From positions 8,927 through 72,926 of the forward strand of contig NZ_LSIC01000055.1 of the NCBI RefSeq assembly GCF_001556045.1: a stretch of DNA of 64,000 nt, read 5' to 3'. Under the pieces are notes generated by a model. That model had not been told where the DNA came from. It did not search any database and was given only the letters and a program-made list of their open reading frames with translations. The DNA comes from Bradyrhizobium sp. CCH5-F6 (GTDB lineage: Bacteria; Pseudomonadota; Alphaproteobacteria; Rhizobiales; Xanthobacteraceae). This document shows positions 36,485 through 44,653 of this stretch, piece after piece. Position 1 is the first letter of the stretch; each line of letters opens with the position of its first letter. The translations under genes and the position numbers were made by a program.

Positions 36485-37777
36485 GTGGCGCCCATCCAAT
36501 ACATCGTCGAGGGCGGTCACCGGCTCTCGGGCTCGATCGAGCCGTCCGGCAACAAGAACTCGGCGCTGCCGATCATCGCCGCCGCGCTGCTCACCGAGCA
36601 TCCGGTCACGCTCGAGAACGTGCCGCGCATCCGCGACACCGAGACGCTGGTCGAGCTGATCCGCTCGGTCGGCGCGTCAGCGGAATGGGCGGCCCGCAAT
36701 ACGCTTCACATCCATGCCAAGAGCATCCGCGCAGCCGATCTCGACCCCGAGCTCTGCGTGCGCATCCGCGCCTCCATCCTGCTCGCCGGGCCCCTGCTCG
36801 CCCGCTGCGGCGAAGTGATGCTGCCGCCGCCGGGCGGCGACGTCATCGGCCGCCGCCGTCTGGACACGCATGTGCTGGCGCTGGAGCAGTTGGGCGCAAA
36901 GGTCACCGCGACCGACCGGCTCGAATTTCGAGCGCCCAAGCTCGCCGGCGCGGACGTGTTCCTGGACGAGCCGAGCGTCACCGCGACGGAGAATGCCCTG
37001 GTCGCGGCGGTCGCCGCCGAGGGCGTCACCTATCTGCGCAACGCGGCCTCCGAGCCCCATGTGCAGGACCTCGCCAATTTCCTCGTGGCGCTCGGCGCGA
37101 AGATCGAGGGCATAGGCACCAACACCATGATCGTGCATGGGCCGGCGACGCTGGGAGAGGCGACCTACCGAATCCAGCCCGACCACATCGAGGTCGGCTC
37201 GCTGATCGGCCTTGCCGCCGTGACACGCTCGCCGCTGCGCATCACCCGCGCCGGCATCGAGCATCTGCGCTCGATCCGCATGGGTTTCGAGCGGCTCGGC
37301 ATCGTCTGCCGCGTGGAGGGCGACGATCTCATCGTGCCCTCCAATCAAACATTGAAGATCCAGGACGATTTCGGCGGCCATGTGCCCAAGCTGGAGGACC
37401 AGCCCTGGCCGGCCTTCCCGGCCGACCTGATGTCGATCGCGATCGTCACCGCCACACAATGCGAGGGCGTGATCCTGATGTTCGAGAAGATGTTCGAATC
37501 GCGGATGTTCTTCGTCGACAAGCTGATCGCGATGGGCGCCCGCATCGTGCTGTGCGACCCGCACCGCGCCATCATCGCCGGTCCCAGCCGCCTGCACGGC
37601 GCGACGATGACGTCGCCCGACATCCGCGCCGGCATGGCGATGCTGCTCGCCGCCGTCTGCGCCGAGGGCACCTCCACCATCAACAATGCCGATCAGATCG
37701 AGCGCGGCTACGAGCGGATCGAGGAACGGCTGAACGCGCTCGGCGCGAGGATCACGCGCGTGCCGGCACGTACCTGA
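36485..37777 (+). CDS. murA: UDP-N-acetylglucosamine 1-carboxyvinyltransferase family protein, Asp-type active site
   Basis: An EPSP-synthase-fold enzyme of 430 residues expected to transfer enolpyruvate to UDP-GlcNAc, the first step of peptidoglycan synthesis. Conserved residues are present: Lys 24/Asn 25 in GNKNSALP, Asp in FPADLMS, Arg in SPDIRAGM. The loop that holds the catalytic Cys in most enzymes (PGGCxIG) reads PPGGDVIG here, giving Asp 119. Asp at this site is known in Mycobacterium tuberculosis MurA and causes fosfomycin insensitivity. Most rhizobia have a Cys-type murA elsewhere, so this may be a second paralog. GTG start with GGAGAG upstream. Confidence 0.88.
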   Translation: MAPIQYIVEGGHRLSGSIEPSGNKNSALPIIAAALLTEHPVTLENVPRIRDTETLVELIRSVGASAEWAARNTLHIHAKSIRAADLDPELCVRIRASILLAGPLLARCGEVMLPPPGGDVIGRRRLDTHVLALEQLGAKVTATDRLEFRAPKLAGADVFLDEPSVTATENALVAAVAAEGVTYLRNAASEPHVQDLANFLVALGAKIEGIGTNTMIVHGPATLGEATYRIQPDHIEVGSLIGLAAVTRSPLRITRAGIEHLRSIRMGFERLGIVCRVEGDDLIVPSNQTLKIQDDFGGHVPKLEDQPWPAFPADLMSIAIVTATQCEGVILMFEKMFESRMFFVDKLIAMGARIVLCDPHRAIIAGPSRLHGATMTSPDIRAGMAMLLAAVCAEGTSTINNADQIERGYERIEERLNALGARITRVPART

Positions 37778-37888
37778 AGCGCGATGCGATCGGGATGAAT
37801 CGTCATCGCGCTTTGGGTTGTCGGTGAAGCACGATCCTCTCCGAAAAGCCGCTGCGGACTTTTCCGGATCATGCTTTGGCCCACCATC

Positions 37889-38191
37889 CTATTTTGGCGG
37901 GTTCGCGTCGAAAGCCTGTTTGCAGGCCGCGGACAAGCTCGCGTAATTGTCGCCGAGGCATTTGCGAATGCGGCCGCCCCCGGGCATCGTTCCCGCGCAG
38001 AAGCGCGAATAGTCCGCCTTGCAGGCCTGCTTCGCCTCGGTCCGCGCGTCCTGCGCGGAAGCTTGCGACAGAAACAGCACCAGAAGCGCGATCAAGCTCG
38101 CGGCCGCAAGAGCCGCACGCACATAGACGGGAGCACGCCGCGAGAAACTCACCGCCGGTCCGCTCGCCGCCCTGCCAAATCGTTGCACCAT
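37889..38191 (-). CDS. Small exported/membrane-anchored Cys-rich-repeat protein
   Basis: A 100-residue protein with an N-terminal basic stretch, a hydrophobic helix (YVRAALAAASLIALLVLFLS, cleavage or anchor near ASA) and then a Cys-rich-repeat-like segment: ACKADYSRFCAGTMPGGGR, IRKCLGDNYASLSAACKQAF. Four Cys and the spacing fit the Golgi-type Cys-rich repeat family found in many alphaproteobacterial periplasmic proteins. Function unknown. A GGTGGAG site precedes the ATG. It follows the sigma-factor operon by 78 bases on the same strand but probably has its own promoter. Confidence 0.8.
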   Translation of the reverse strand: MVQRFGRAASGPAVSFSRRAPVYVRAALAAASLIALLVLFLSQASAQDARTEAKQACKADYSRFCAGTMPGGGRIRKCLGDNYASLSAACKQAFDANPPK

Positions 38192-38269
38192 ATCATCTCC
38201 ACCAATTCGCAGACATCGATGTAGGTGATACGCCTGGACGGACCGAATCCCTCGTTCACTCTGCGCGGC

Positions 38270-38713
38270 TCAGCGAAAATAGCCGCCGACGAGTTGGCGG
38301 CGTCCTTTCGGTGAAATTCGCTCCAGCATCTCGACGAAGGTCGCAACGACGACGTCGCCTATCTTCAACCGCTTGTCGCGGGCATCCGCCACGGCCGCCT
38401 GCAGCTCAGCCTTGTCCAGATTCGTCTGCGCCGCCGCCTTCATGGCCTTGATCAGCGCATGCCGGTACTCGGTCTGAAGAGGCAGCAGCTCGGCCTCCTT
38501 GCCGTGATAGATGGTCCACAGGATCTCCGCATCGTCCTTCGGCAATCTATCCGCGACGCGCTCGATCATCCGAAGCGGCAGACCCGCGCCCGGCACGAGC
38601 CCGCCGGGCGCCAGCCATTGCACCGTGACGTAGGTGAACAGGACGACATTGGCGCAGAGCGACAGCAACATCAGCGCCCGCAGGCCGGATGACGATTCTC
38701 GCCAGAACTTCAT
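38270..38713 (-). CDS. Periplasmic metal-sensor-like (Spy/CnrX-type) protein
   Basis: A 147-residue membrane-anchored protein: one N-terminal helix (LRALMLLSLCANVVLFTYV), then a helical periplasmic domain with the LP-x(n)-R pattern seen in the heavy-metal-resist/Spy family (VADRLPKDDAEILW, LQTEYRHALIKAMKA, FVEMLERISPKGRRQL). In Cupriavidus, CnrX senses Co/Ni and controls the sigma factor CnrH via CnrY; no CnrX-like His cluster is clear here. Its start overlaps the end of the anti-sigma-like gene by 4 bases, so the three genes form one operon. Confidence 0.78.
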   Translation of the reverse strand: MKFWRESSSGLRALMLLSLCANVVLFTYVTVQWLAPGGLVPGAGLPLRMIERVADRLPKDDAEILWTIYHGKEAELLPLQTEYRHALIKAMKAAAQTNLDKAELQAAVADARDKRLKIGDVVVATFVEMLERISPKGRRQLVGGYFR

Positions 38714-39135
38714 TGGACCGATCCATAACCGATTGCGTAGACGTCGAAGACGCCGCTCAAGACCGACAAGGGGTCCGATGCCGGACGAACATAGGGTGCC
38801 GCGCCCGCGAGCCACGCGCCCACCATCACCGAGCAGGCGAGACTTGCGGCTGGCACGAGCGCCCGCGAGAGCAGGAAGCGATGCCATGGCTGCGACCGCC
38901 GCGGCTGGATGGCGGCAATTCTTTGCAGGACGAGGAAGCTGGAACGCTCGGCGCGGGCGGCCTCAATCTCCGGAGCCGCGGCAAAGAGACGATCGAGGCG
39001 CGCCTGCTCATCAAGGACGCGCTCGCCTTCCAAGGTCGCCGCGAACTGCCGCGCGGCATCGCGCGTTGCGGCGGGCCAGCGCTCGATGTCGCCGCCCCAC
39101 GTCTCCGCCAACCGTCTGAACTGATCGAGCGTCAT
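38710..39135 (-). CDS. Putative membrane anti-sigma factor
   Basis: A 141-residue protein with a cytosolic helical N-terminus (MTLDQFRRLAETWGGDIERW), an Ala/Glu/Arg-rich middle (ARLDRLFAAAPEIEAARAE) and one membrane helix (ALVPAASLACSVMVGAWLAG) followed by a short periplasmic tail. No zinc-binding HxxxCxxC motif was seen. The assignment rests mainly on context: it overlaps the ECF sigma gene by 4 bases at its start and the metal-sensor-like gene by 4 bases at its end. Confidence 0.68.
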   Translation of the reverse strand: MTLDQFRRLAETWGGDIERWPAATRDAARQFAATLEGERVLDEQARLDRLFAAAPEIEAARAERSSFLVLQRIAAIQPRRSQPWHRFLLSRALVPAASLACSVMVGAWLAGAAPYVRPASDPLSVLSGVFDVYAIGYGSVQ

Positions 39136-39692
39136 GCGAAACTCCCCGTGTCTTGTATTTTCTGAACGCTTTCCTTGAGTGCGGCGCGGGCGCGGCCGAG
39201 CAGCGATTCGAACGCCTTCGCGCTGAGATTCATCGCCTCTGCCGCTTCCTGGCCGCTCAGCCCTTCCATATGGAAGAGCGCGATCGCGCCACGTTGACGG
39301 TCCGACAAGCTCGCCATCGCGCGCTGGAGCAGGCGGCTTTCCTCCGCCGCGATCATGCTTTCGACCGCGTGCGGCGCCGTATCGGGCACGTCGCCCGCCT
39401 CATCGAGGGGCTGGAAGCTGCGCCGTCTCGTGCGGTCGAACGTCAGGTTGAGCACGATCCGGTAGAGCCAGGTCGTGAACTTCGCGACCTGCGGATCGAA
39501 TGAAGCCGCGTGGGACCAGACACGCAGGAACGCCTCCTGGCCGATATCGTCGGCCTCGACCGGATCGCGGACGATCCGCTGCGCGACCCGCAGCGCCCGC
39601 GGCATGTGGCGCCGCATCAGGATGCGAAACGCATGCTGCTGCCGCGCCGAAACCTCCACCATCAAGGCCTCGTCCGATGGCTCTTCCGTCAT
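39132..39692 (-). CDS. ECF-type RNA polymerase sigma factor
   Basis: A 186-residue extracytoplasmic-function sigma factor. Region 2 shows DPVEADDIGQEAFLRVW and FTTWLYRIVLNLTFDRTRRR; region 4 shows SDRQRGAIALFHMEGLSGQEAAEAMNLS and AFESLLGRARAALKE. Genes for a membrane anti-sigma-like protein and a periplasmic sensor-like protein follow with 4-base overlaps, a classic sigma/anti-sigma/sensor layout. The start at 39692 (MTEEPSDEALM) fits the family; an in-frame ATG at 39770 would add 26 residues. Its autoregulated promoter was not identified by eye. Confidence 0.9.
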   Translation of the reverse strand: MTEEPSDEALMVEVSARQQHAFRILMRRHMPRALRVAQRIVRDPVEADDIGQEAFLRVWSHAASFDPQVAKFTTWLYRIVLNLTFDRTRRRSFQPLDEAGDVPDTAPHAVESMIAAEESRLLQRAMASLSDRQRGAIALFHMEGLSGQEAAEAMNLSAKAFESLLGRARAALKESVQKIQDTGSFA

Positions 39693-39831
39693 CTCGACCT
39701 GTTGCCCTGGCCTGCGGTCATCGTTGCTGCGGAGTGCGTCCCGGTCCCGGCCAGGGGAGATATGCCGCATGGCCGGCACGCAGCGCCGCTTCAATTGAGG
39801 CACCTGCGGCAACAAGCCGCGACCGCCCGTG

Positions 39832-40563
39832 TCAAAAACGCCAATACACGCCGGCTCGAACGGTATGCGTATCGAGCCTGGATTCGCGCTCACCGAAAGC
39901 GGTCACCCCGACCGTCTGCGCTCCGAGCATCTTTGATCCATAATTGTCATAGAGGTATTCGAGGCGAACCGATCCCTGAGGTGCGACCCGAAACTCCGCT
40001 CCCGCTCCGATCGACCAGCCAATTCGGGTATCGCTCCAGTTCGCAACAGTGCCGCTCGCATTGTCGAAGGCCTTGCTCTCGACGCCTGCAATCGCAAGGC
40101 CGCCGCTGGCGAACAGCAACGTCCGGGGGAAAGCGTAGCCGATGCGCCCACGCAGATGGCTATTCCAGTTGACGGCCGATTGCAGCTGCGTGACGGATGG
40201 CACGGGCGCGAATCCGGTATCGATCGTCGCTCGCGCATCGACGAAGTTCACGTCGCCCTCGAGGCCGGCGACGATCCGGCCCCATTGCGCCGAGAAGCCC
40301 GCCGTCGCACCCACGGTCGCTCCCTTGGGATCGACGAAGTGAAACTCACCGGTGGCGGGAAACGAGACTTCGGAGCGGCCCGACAGATAGCCGCCCTGCA
40401 CGCCGAGATAGGGCCCGGCCCAGCTCAAGAGCGCCGCTGACGCGGCCAGGGCTTGCGGCGGGGGAGAGGCAGGCAGCCTCAGATCGGCCGCCGCGACGTG
40501 GCCGGCACCCAGGACAGGACAGAGGATCAGCGCGGCGAGCGTCAGTCCAAATCTCGTTATCAT
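39832..40563 (-). CDS. Outer-membrane beta-barrel protein (Omp25/RopB-like)
   Basis: A 243-residue outer-membrane protein. The signal peptide (MITRFGLTLAALILCPVLGA, cleaved after VAA) precedes ADLRLP, the family start, then alternating strands: WAGPYLGVQGGYLSG, GGLAIAGVESKAF, GWSIGAGAEFRVAPQGSVRLEYLYDNYG and a terminal HTVRAGVYWRF ending in Phe, the barrel-assembly signal. GGGAAG precedes the ATG. Located 139 bases upstream of the ECF sigma gene on the same strand; co-regulation is possible but not shown. Confidence 0.9.
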   Translation of the reverse strand: MITRFGLTLAALILCPVLGAGHVAAADLRLPASPPPQALAASAALLSWAGPYLGVQGGYLSGRSEVSFPATGEFHFVDPKGATVGATAGFSAQWGRIVAGLEGDVNFVDARATIDTGFAPVPSVTQLQSAVNWNSHLRGRIGYAFPRTLLFASGGLAIAGVESKAFDNASGTVANWSDTRIGWSIGAGAEFRVAPQGSVRLEYLYDNYGSKMLGAQTVGVTAFGERESRLDTHTVRAGVYWRF

Positions 40564-40722
40564 GCAAAACTTCCCAATCTGAGACCGGCGGCGGCTCGCC
40601 GCACATGACGAATACGGCGCAGGCCACACTTTCCTTCGCTCAGCGCGCGCTTTTTTTGGCGGGACCGACCCGCCTCGTTTCTTTGCCGTTACTTCGCCAA
40701 TCGAGGCTGCTATGCCCCTGCC

Positions 40723-42123
40723 ATGACTGATCTCGTAGATACCAAACAGCCGTACCGAGCACGCTCGGCTGCGCCGTCGAACCAACTCACCCGGGAATTC
40801 GTCGAGACGCTGCGCCTCGCCGTGCCGTTAATGCTGACGCAGCTCGGGCAGATCGCGATGATCACCACTGATCTCGCGATGATCGGGCGGCTCGGCGAGG
40901 ATGCGGTGGCCGCGGCGGCGCTGGCCCATACGGTCTATTTCGTCAGCTTCACCTTCGGGCTCGGATTGACGTCCGCGGTGTCGCCGCTGGCGGCACAGGC
41001 GTTCGGAGCCGGCGATGTCAGGCTGATCCGCCGCTCCTTGCGCGTCGGGCTTTGGGTCGCGCTGCTGATATCGCTGCCGATGATGGCCTCGCCGCTCTAT
41101 GGCGAGCAGATCCTGCTCGCGCTCGGGCAGGCGCCGCATTCAGCCAGCCTCGCCCAACACTACCTGAACGGACTTGCCTGGGGCATTGCACCGGCGCTCG
41201 GCTTCATCGCGCTGCGCGGCATGATGAGCGCGGTGAACCGGCCGCAGGCACCATTGTGGATCACGGTCGCGGCGATCCCCCTCAATGCCGCGCTGGTCTA
41301 TGCCCTGATCCACGGCCTGTTCGGCCTGCCGGAGCTCGGCCTGTTCGGCGCGGGGCTGGCGACCTCGCTGGTCAATCTCGGCACCTTCATCGCGGCACTC
41401 GCCATCGCCGGGCTGCGCAGGCCGTTTGCAGACTACCGCCCGCTCGCCCGGCTGTGGCGGATCGACTGGCCCTTGATGCGCCAGCTCATTGCGATCGGCG
41501 CACCGATCTCGTTTTCGCTGCTGCTGGAATATGGCCTGTTCTCCTCGGCGGCACTGCTGATGGGACTGATCTCGACCGCCGCGATTGCCGCGCACCAGAT
41601 CGCGCTCCAGGTCACGGCCGTGCTGTTCATGGTACCGCTCGGCATCGGCATGGCGGCGACGGTGCGGGTCGGCCATGCCTTCGGCCGCGGCGATGCCGCC
41701 GCGGTGAAGCGCGCAGGGCTGGCCGCGGCCGTGCTCGGCATCGTCCTGGTCTTCGTGCTGACCATCGCGATCATCCTCGGGCGCTACCAGCTCGGGCGGT
41801 TGTTCTTCGGCGGCGGCAGCGAAAGCGCGGCCACCGTCGAACTGACCGCGACACTGCTGGTGGTCGGCGCCACCTTCTTCATCGCCGACGGCCTCCAGAC
41901 CATCATGGGCGGCGCGCTGCGCGGCATCAACGACACCAGGATGACGCTGCTGTTCGCGGCGATCGGCTATTGGGGCGTCGCCTTTCCCATCGCCTGGGTG
42001 CTGGCGTTCAATGCCGGGCTCGGCGCGGTCGGAGTCTGGATCGGGTTCTCGGTCGGGACCTTCGTCTATGCCGGGCTGCTGATCTTGCGCTTCCGGATGC
42101 TGACGCGCAGATTGGCGGGATGA
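40723..42123 (+). CDS. MATE-family multidrug/toxin efflux transporter
   Basis: A 466-residue inner-membrane exporter with twelve predicted helices in two six-helix halves; NorM-type MATE proteins use Na+ or H+. Seen: RLAVPLMLTQLGQIAMITTDLAMIGRLGEDAVAAAALAH in the first half and RQLIAIGAPISFSLLLEYGLF in the second, both typical. The gene begins a cluster of three with ATGA overlaps, so it is translationally coupled to the DUF2867 and isomerase-like genes. Confidence 0.92.
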   Translation: MTDLVDTKQPYRARSAAPSNQLTREFVETLRLAVPLMLTQLGQIAMITTDLAMIGRLGEDAVAAAALAHTVYFVSFTFGLGLTSAVSPLAAQAFGAGDVRLIRRSLRVGLWVALLISLPMMASPLYGEQILLALGQAPHSASLAQHYLNGLAWGIAPALGFIALRGMMSAVNRPQAPLWITVAAIPLNAALVYALIHGLFGLPELGLFGAGLATSLVNLGTFIAALAIAGLRRPFADYRPLARLWRIDWPLMRQLIAIGAPISFSLLLEYGLFSSAALLMGLISTAAIAAHQIALQVTAVLFMVPLGIGMAATVRVGHAFGRGDAAAVKRAGLAAAVLGIVLVFVLTIAIILGRYQLGRLFFGGGSESAATVELTATLLVVGATFFIADGLQTIMGGALRGINDTRMTLLFAAIGYWGVAFPIAWVLAFNAGLGAVGVWIGFSVGTFVYAGLLILRFRMLTRRLAG

Positions 42124-42608
42124 TCGGGACCGTCCGCGAAGTCACGCCTGAGGTCGACGCCAATGCCCTGCTGGCCGGCGCCCAGTTCATCGACGCGTTT
42201 CGCGTGGAAGTCGGTGCGACGGCAGTGAATGCCCGCGAGGCCTGCACGAGGATGGTCTTGAACGGGCCACGCTGGGTCGATGCGCTGCTGCGCCTGCGCA
42301 ACATCCTGGTGAGGCCGTTCGGGCTGAAGACATCGGGCGAAGGCGCGCCGGCGCCGGGCGGGCTGATCGGCCTGTTTCCGGTGCTGAGTGAGACGCCCGA
42401 GCGGCTCGTCGCCGGGTTCGACGATTCTCATCTCGACTTTCGCATCGTGGTCGATGTTTCAGGCAATGGCGCGAGCCGCCAGGTGACCTCGACGACGCTG
42501 GTGCGAACGCATAACCTGCTCGGCAGAACCTATCTCACCCTTATCATGCCCTTCCACAAGCTGGTGGTCCGCAACATGATGGGACGGATCGTGGAGCCGG
42601 CGCGATGA
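42120..42608 (+). CDS. DUF2867 domain protein
   Basis: A 162-residue protein, beginning MIGTVREVTPEVDANALLAG, overlapping the MATE gene by ATGA. Features of the DUF2867 family: FIDAFRVEVGATAVNAREA, LRNILVRPFGLK, and a C-terminal strand set (DFRIVVDVSG, VTSTTLVRTHNLLGRTYLTLIMPFHKLVVRNMM). The family has no established function and may be related to START/polyketide-cyclase-like folds. Coupled to the downstream gene by another ATGA. Confidence 0.85.
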   Translation: MIGTVREVTPEVDANALLAGAQFIDAFRVEVGATAVNAREACTRMVLNGPRWVDALLRLRNILVRPFGLKTSGEGAPAPGGLIGLFPVLSETPERLVAGFDDSHLDFRIVVDVSGNGASRQVTSTTLVRTHNLLGRTYLTLIMPFHKLVVRNMMGRIVEPAR

Positions 42609-43261
42609 CCTTGTCAGTTGATCTCTTCTTCTCCTTTCGCAGCCCTTACAGCTATCTCGCGCTGCCCAAGACGCTGAAACTCGTCGAAGACTACGATCTC
42701 GCGGTGAACCTGCGTCCCGTCTATCCGCTCGCGGTGCGCGTTCCCGGCTTCTTCAAGAAGGCCAACCCGCAGTTCGCGCGCTACGTTGTCCGCGATTCCA
42801 CCCGCGTGGCGGAATACGAGGGCATTCCGTTCCGCTTTCCCCGGCCCGACCCGATCGTGCAGGACATGACGACGCTGGAGGTCGCGGCCGAGCAGCCCCA
42901 CATCCACCGCCTGACCCGGCTGGGCGCCATGGCGCAGCTCGAGGGACGCTCGCTCGTATTCACCTCTGCGATCGCACGCGTGCTGTGGGACGGTTCGGTC
43001 ACCGGATGGAACGAAGGCGACCACCTCGCGCGCGCTGCGGAGAGGGCCGGCTTCGATCTTGCCGCCATGGACGCCGCGATCACCGCCGACCCGGATCGCT
43101 ACGAGCAGGTGATCGCGGAGAACGAGAAGGACCACGCGGCATCCGGCCATTGGGGCGTGCCGACTTTCGTGTTCGAGAACGAGCCGTTCTTCGGCCAGGA
43201 CCGCATCGATCTGCTGGTCTGGCGCATGCAGGGCAAGGGTCTCGCGCGCCGCCAGCCCTGA
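42605..43261 (+). CDS. DsbA-fold isomerase-like protein (2-hydroxychromene-2-carboxylate isomerase family)
   Basis: A 218-residue thioredoxin-fold protein of the kappa-class GST/HCCA isomerase type. The N-terminal SFRSPYSYLALP has Ser in place of the CxxC of disulfide oxidoreductases; the C-terminal GHWGVPTFVFENEPFFGQDRID is typical, including the cis-Pro segment GVPTF. Glutathione-dependent activity is expected but the substrate is unknown. Third gene of the MATE operon (ATGA overlap). Confidence 0.85.
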   Translation: MTLSVDLFFSFRSPYSYLALPKTLKLVEDYDLAVNLRPVYPLAVRVPGFFKKANPQFARYVVRDSTRVAEYEGIPFRFPRPDPIVQDMTTLEVAAEQPHIHRLTRLGAMAQLEGRSLVFTSAIARVLWDGSVTGWNEGDHLARAAERAGFDLAAMDAAITADPDRYEQVIAENEKDHAASGHWGVPTFVFENEPFFGQDRIDLLVWRMQGKGLARRQP

Positions 43262-43337
43262 CGGCATGAACCGATTTCCCTGAGATCGCGACTGAGACGT
43301 GGCGCGCCCCGATGTAAGCGGCGCGTTCGGAGGTCGC

Positions 43338-44648
43338 ATGTATCTGGCAAAGTTCTTCCATCGCGCACCCGGCGACGACGACCGCGAGCTGATGCTGATC
43401 CCGGGCAGCGAGCCCATGGTGATGGGCGTTCACATGAACTGGAATGGCGAGCCCGGCGAGGATCAATATCTGCGCGAGGAATTTTCCGGCATTGCCGACG
43501 CCGCCGCGGCCTTCCGCCGCCATGTCGCCGAACTTGTCGGGGCCGGCTATGTCGAGACGGATCATACCAAGCACTCGCTGCGCGACCTCGGCCCAGATCC
43601 GCAGGCCAAGCCGGACTGGCAGAAAGGGCTGGATGAGCTGATGATCCTGGCACTGAGCGCGCCGATGGCCGAGCAGGCAAAGCAGATCGAGGCGCTCAAG
43701 GGCACGCCGGCCGAGCGAGAGCCACTCTATCTCTGGCACGCTGCTCGCCGCGATTACGCGGAAGACGATCCGGCCCAGGCGGTGCGTTTTGCCGAACAGG
43801 CGCGCGACACGATGCGCGCACGTCGCGCTGCCGGACAGCCGCATTATGCGTGGTCGCTCTACGAGAACGATCTCGAAGGACGTATCCTGGAATTGTTGAG
43901 CGATGCCTATCTCGCGGCCGATGATCCCGAGGCCGCGTTGAAGACGATCGAGCATCTGTGCAAGAACGCCCCGAACCATGATCGTATTCTCAAGCGCGCC
44001 GAGCTTCTCTGCGGCTTCTTTCCGGAGCGGCGGGAAGAAGCCTTCGACGACGCCTATCAATGGTCCCGCTTCGGCGGCTATGACGATATCTTGGCGTTTC
44101 CGGGCTACGAGGAATACGAGGCGCGGCGCAAGGCGGGAACGTCCGCAAAAGGCTGGCGCTGGAAACCGGGCTCCCCCGCGAGCGAGGCCGAATTGAGCGC
44201 GGCGGAACAGGCCCTGGGCGCCCGCCTGCCCGATGACTATCGCAATTTCCTGCTGACGCGCGGCGAAACCGAGCTGCTGGTGCGGCTGCCCAAATCATCC
44301 TCCGAACTCCGCTTCTACGCGCCGGCCGAGCTGACCACGCAGCTTCGCAACGTCCTCGATTTCATCGCGCATTCCGACGACGAGCTCGAGGAGGCCTGCG
44401 CTTATTTCCGAAAAGAGTACGGCGTCTCGCTGAGGCATCTCGTGCCGATCGCCGAACCGTCGCAGCTCAGCCGGTGCCTGCTGCTCCATGTCGAGCCCGG
44501 GAAGCGCTATGGCAAGTGTTTTCAGTGGGACCATGACGGTGCGTGGGAGCTCGAACACGAGCAGTCGAGCTTTGACGTCGCGCTGAAGGCGCTGACGGAT
44601 GGCATCGAGCAGCGCGATGCGACGACGCTCGCCTTCTTCGACCTCTGA
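43338..44648 (+). CDS. SMI1/KNR4-type (SUKH) protein with unrecognised N-terminal region
   Basis: A 436-residue cytosolic protein. The last ~170 residues look like a SMI1/KNR4 domain: SPASEAELSAAEQALGARLP, DDYRNFLLTRG, then LRHLVPIAEPSQLSRCLLLHV. SMI1/KNR4 domains act as immunity proteins to contact-dependent toxins in many bacteria, but also occur in unrelated roles. The N-terminal half has a beta segment beginning MYLAKFFHRAPGDDDREL and TPR-like helices (DDPAQAVRFAEQARDTM, LSDAYLAADDPEAALKTIEH). No toxin gene lies beside it. GGAGG precedes the ATG at 43338. Confidence 0.75.
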   Translation: MYLAKFFHRAPGDDDRELMLIPGSEPMVMGVHMNWNGEPGEDQYLREEFSGIADAAAAFRRHVAELVGAGYVETDHTKHSLRDLGPDPQAKPDWQKGLDELMILALSAPMAEQAKQIEALKGTPAEREPLYLWHAARRDYAEDDPAQAVRFAEQARDTMRARRAAGQPHYAWSLYENDLEGRILELLSDAYLAADDPEAALKTIEHLCKNAPNHDRILKRAELLCGFFPERREEAFDDAYQWSRFGGYDDILAFPGYEEYEARRKAGTSAKGWRWKPGSPASEAELSAAEQALGARLPDDYRNFLLTRGETELLVRLPKSSSELRFYAPAELTTQLRNVLDFIAHSDDELEEACAYFRKEYGVSLRHLVPIAEPSQLSRCLLLHVEPGKRYGKCFQWDHDGAWELEHEQSSFDVALKALTDGIEQRDATTLAFFDL

Positions 44649-44653
44649 AGACT

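Noticed and set aside
41052..42119. Long open frame overlapping the MATE exporter gene
   Set aside because: It runs in another frame of the MATE gene, and is Arg/Pro-rich as expected of a shadow frame in GC-rich DNA. Only the end, from 42120, is a real gene (DUF2867).
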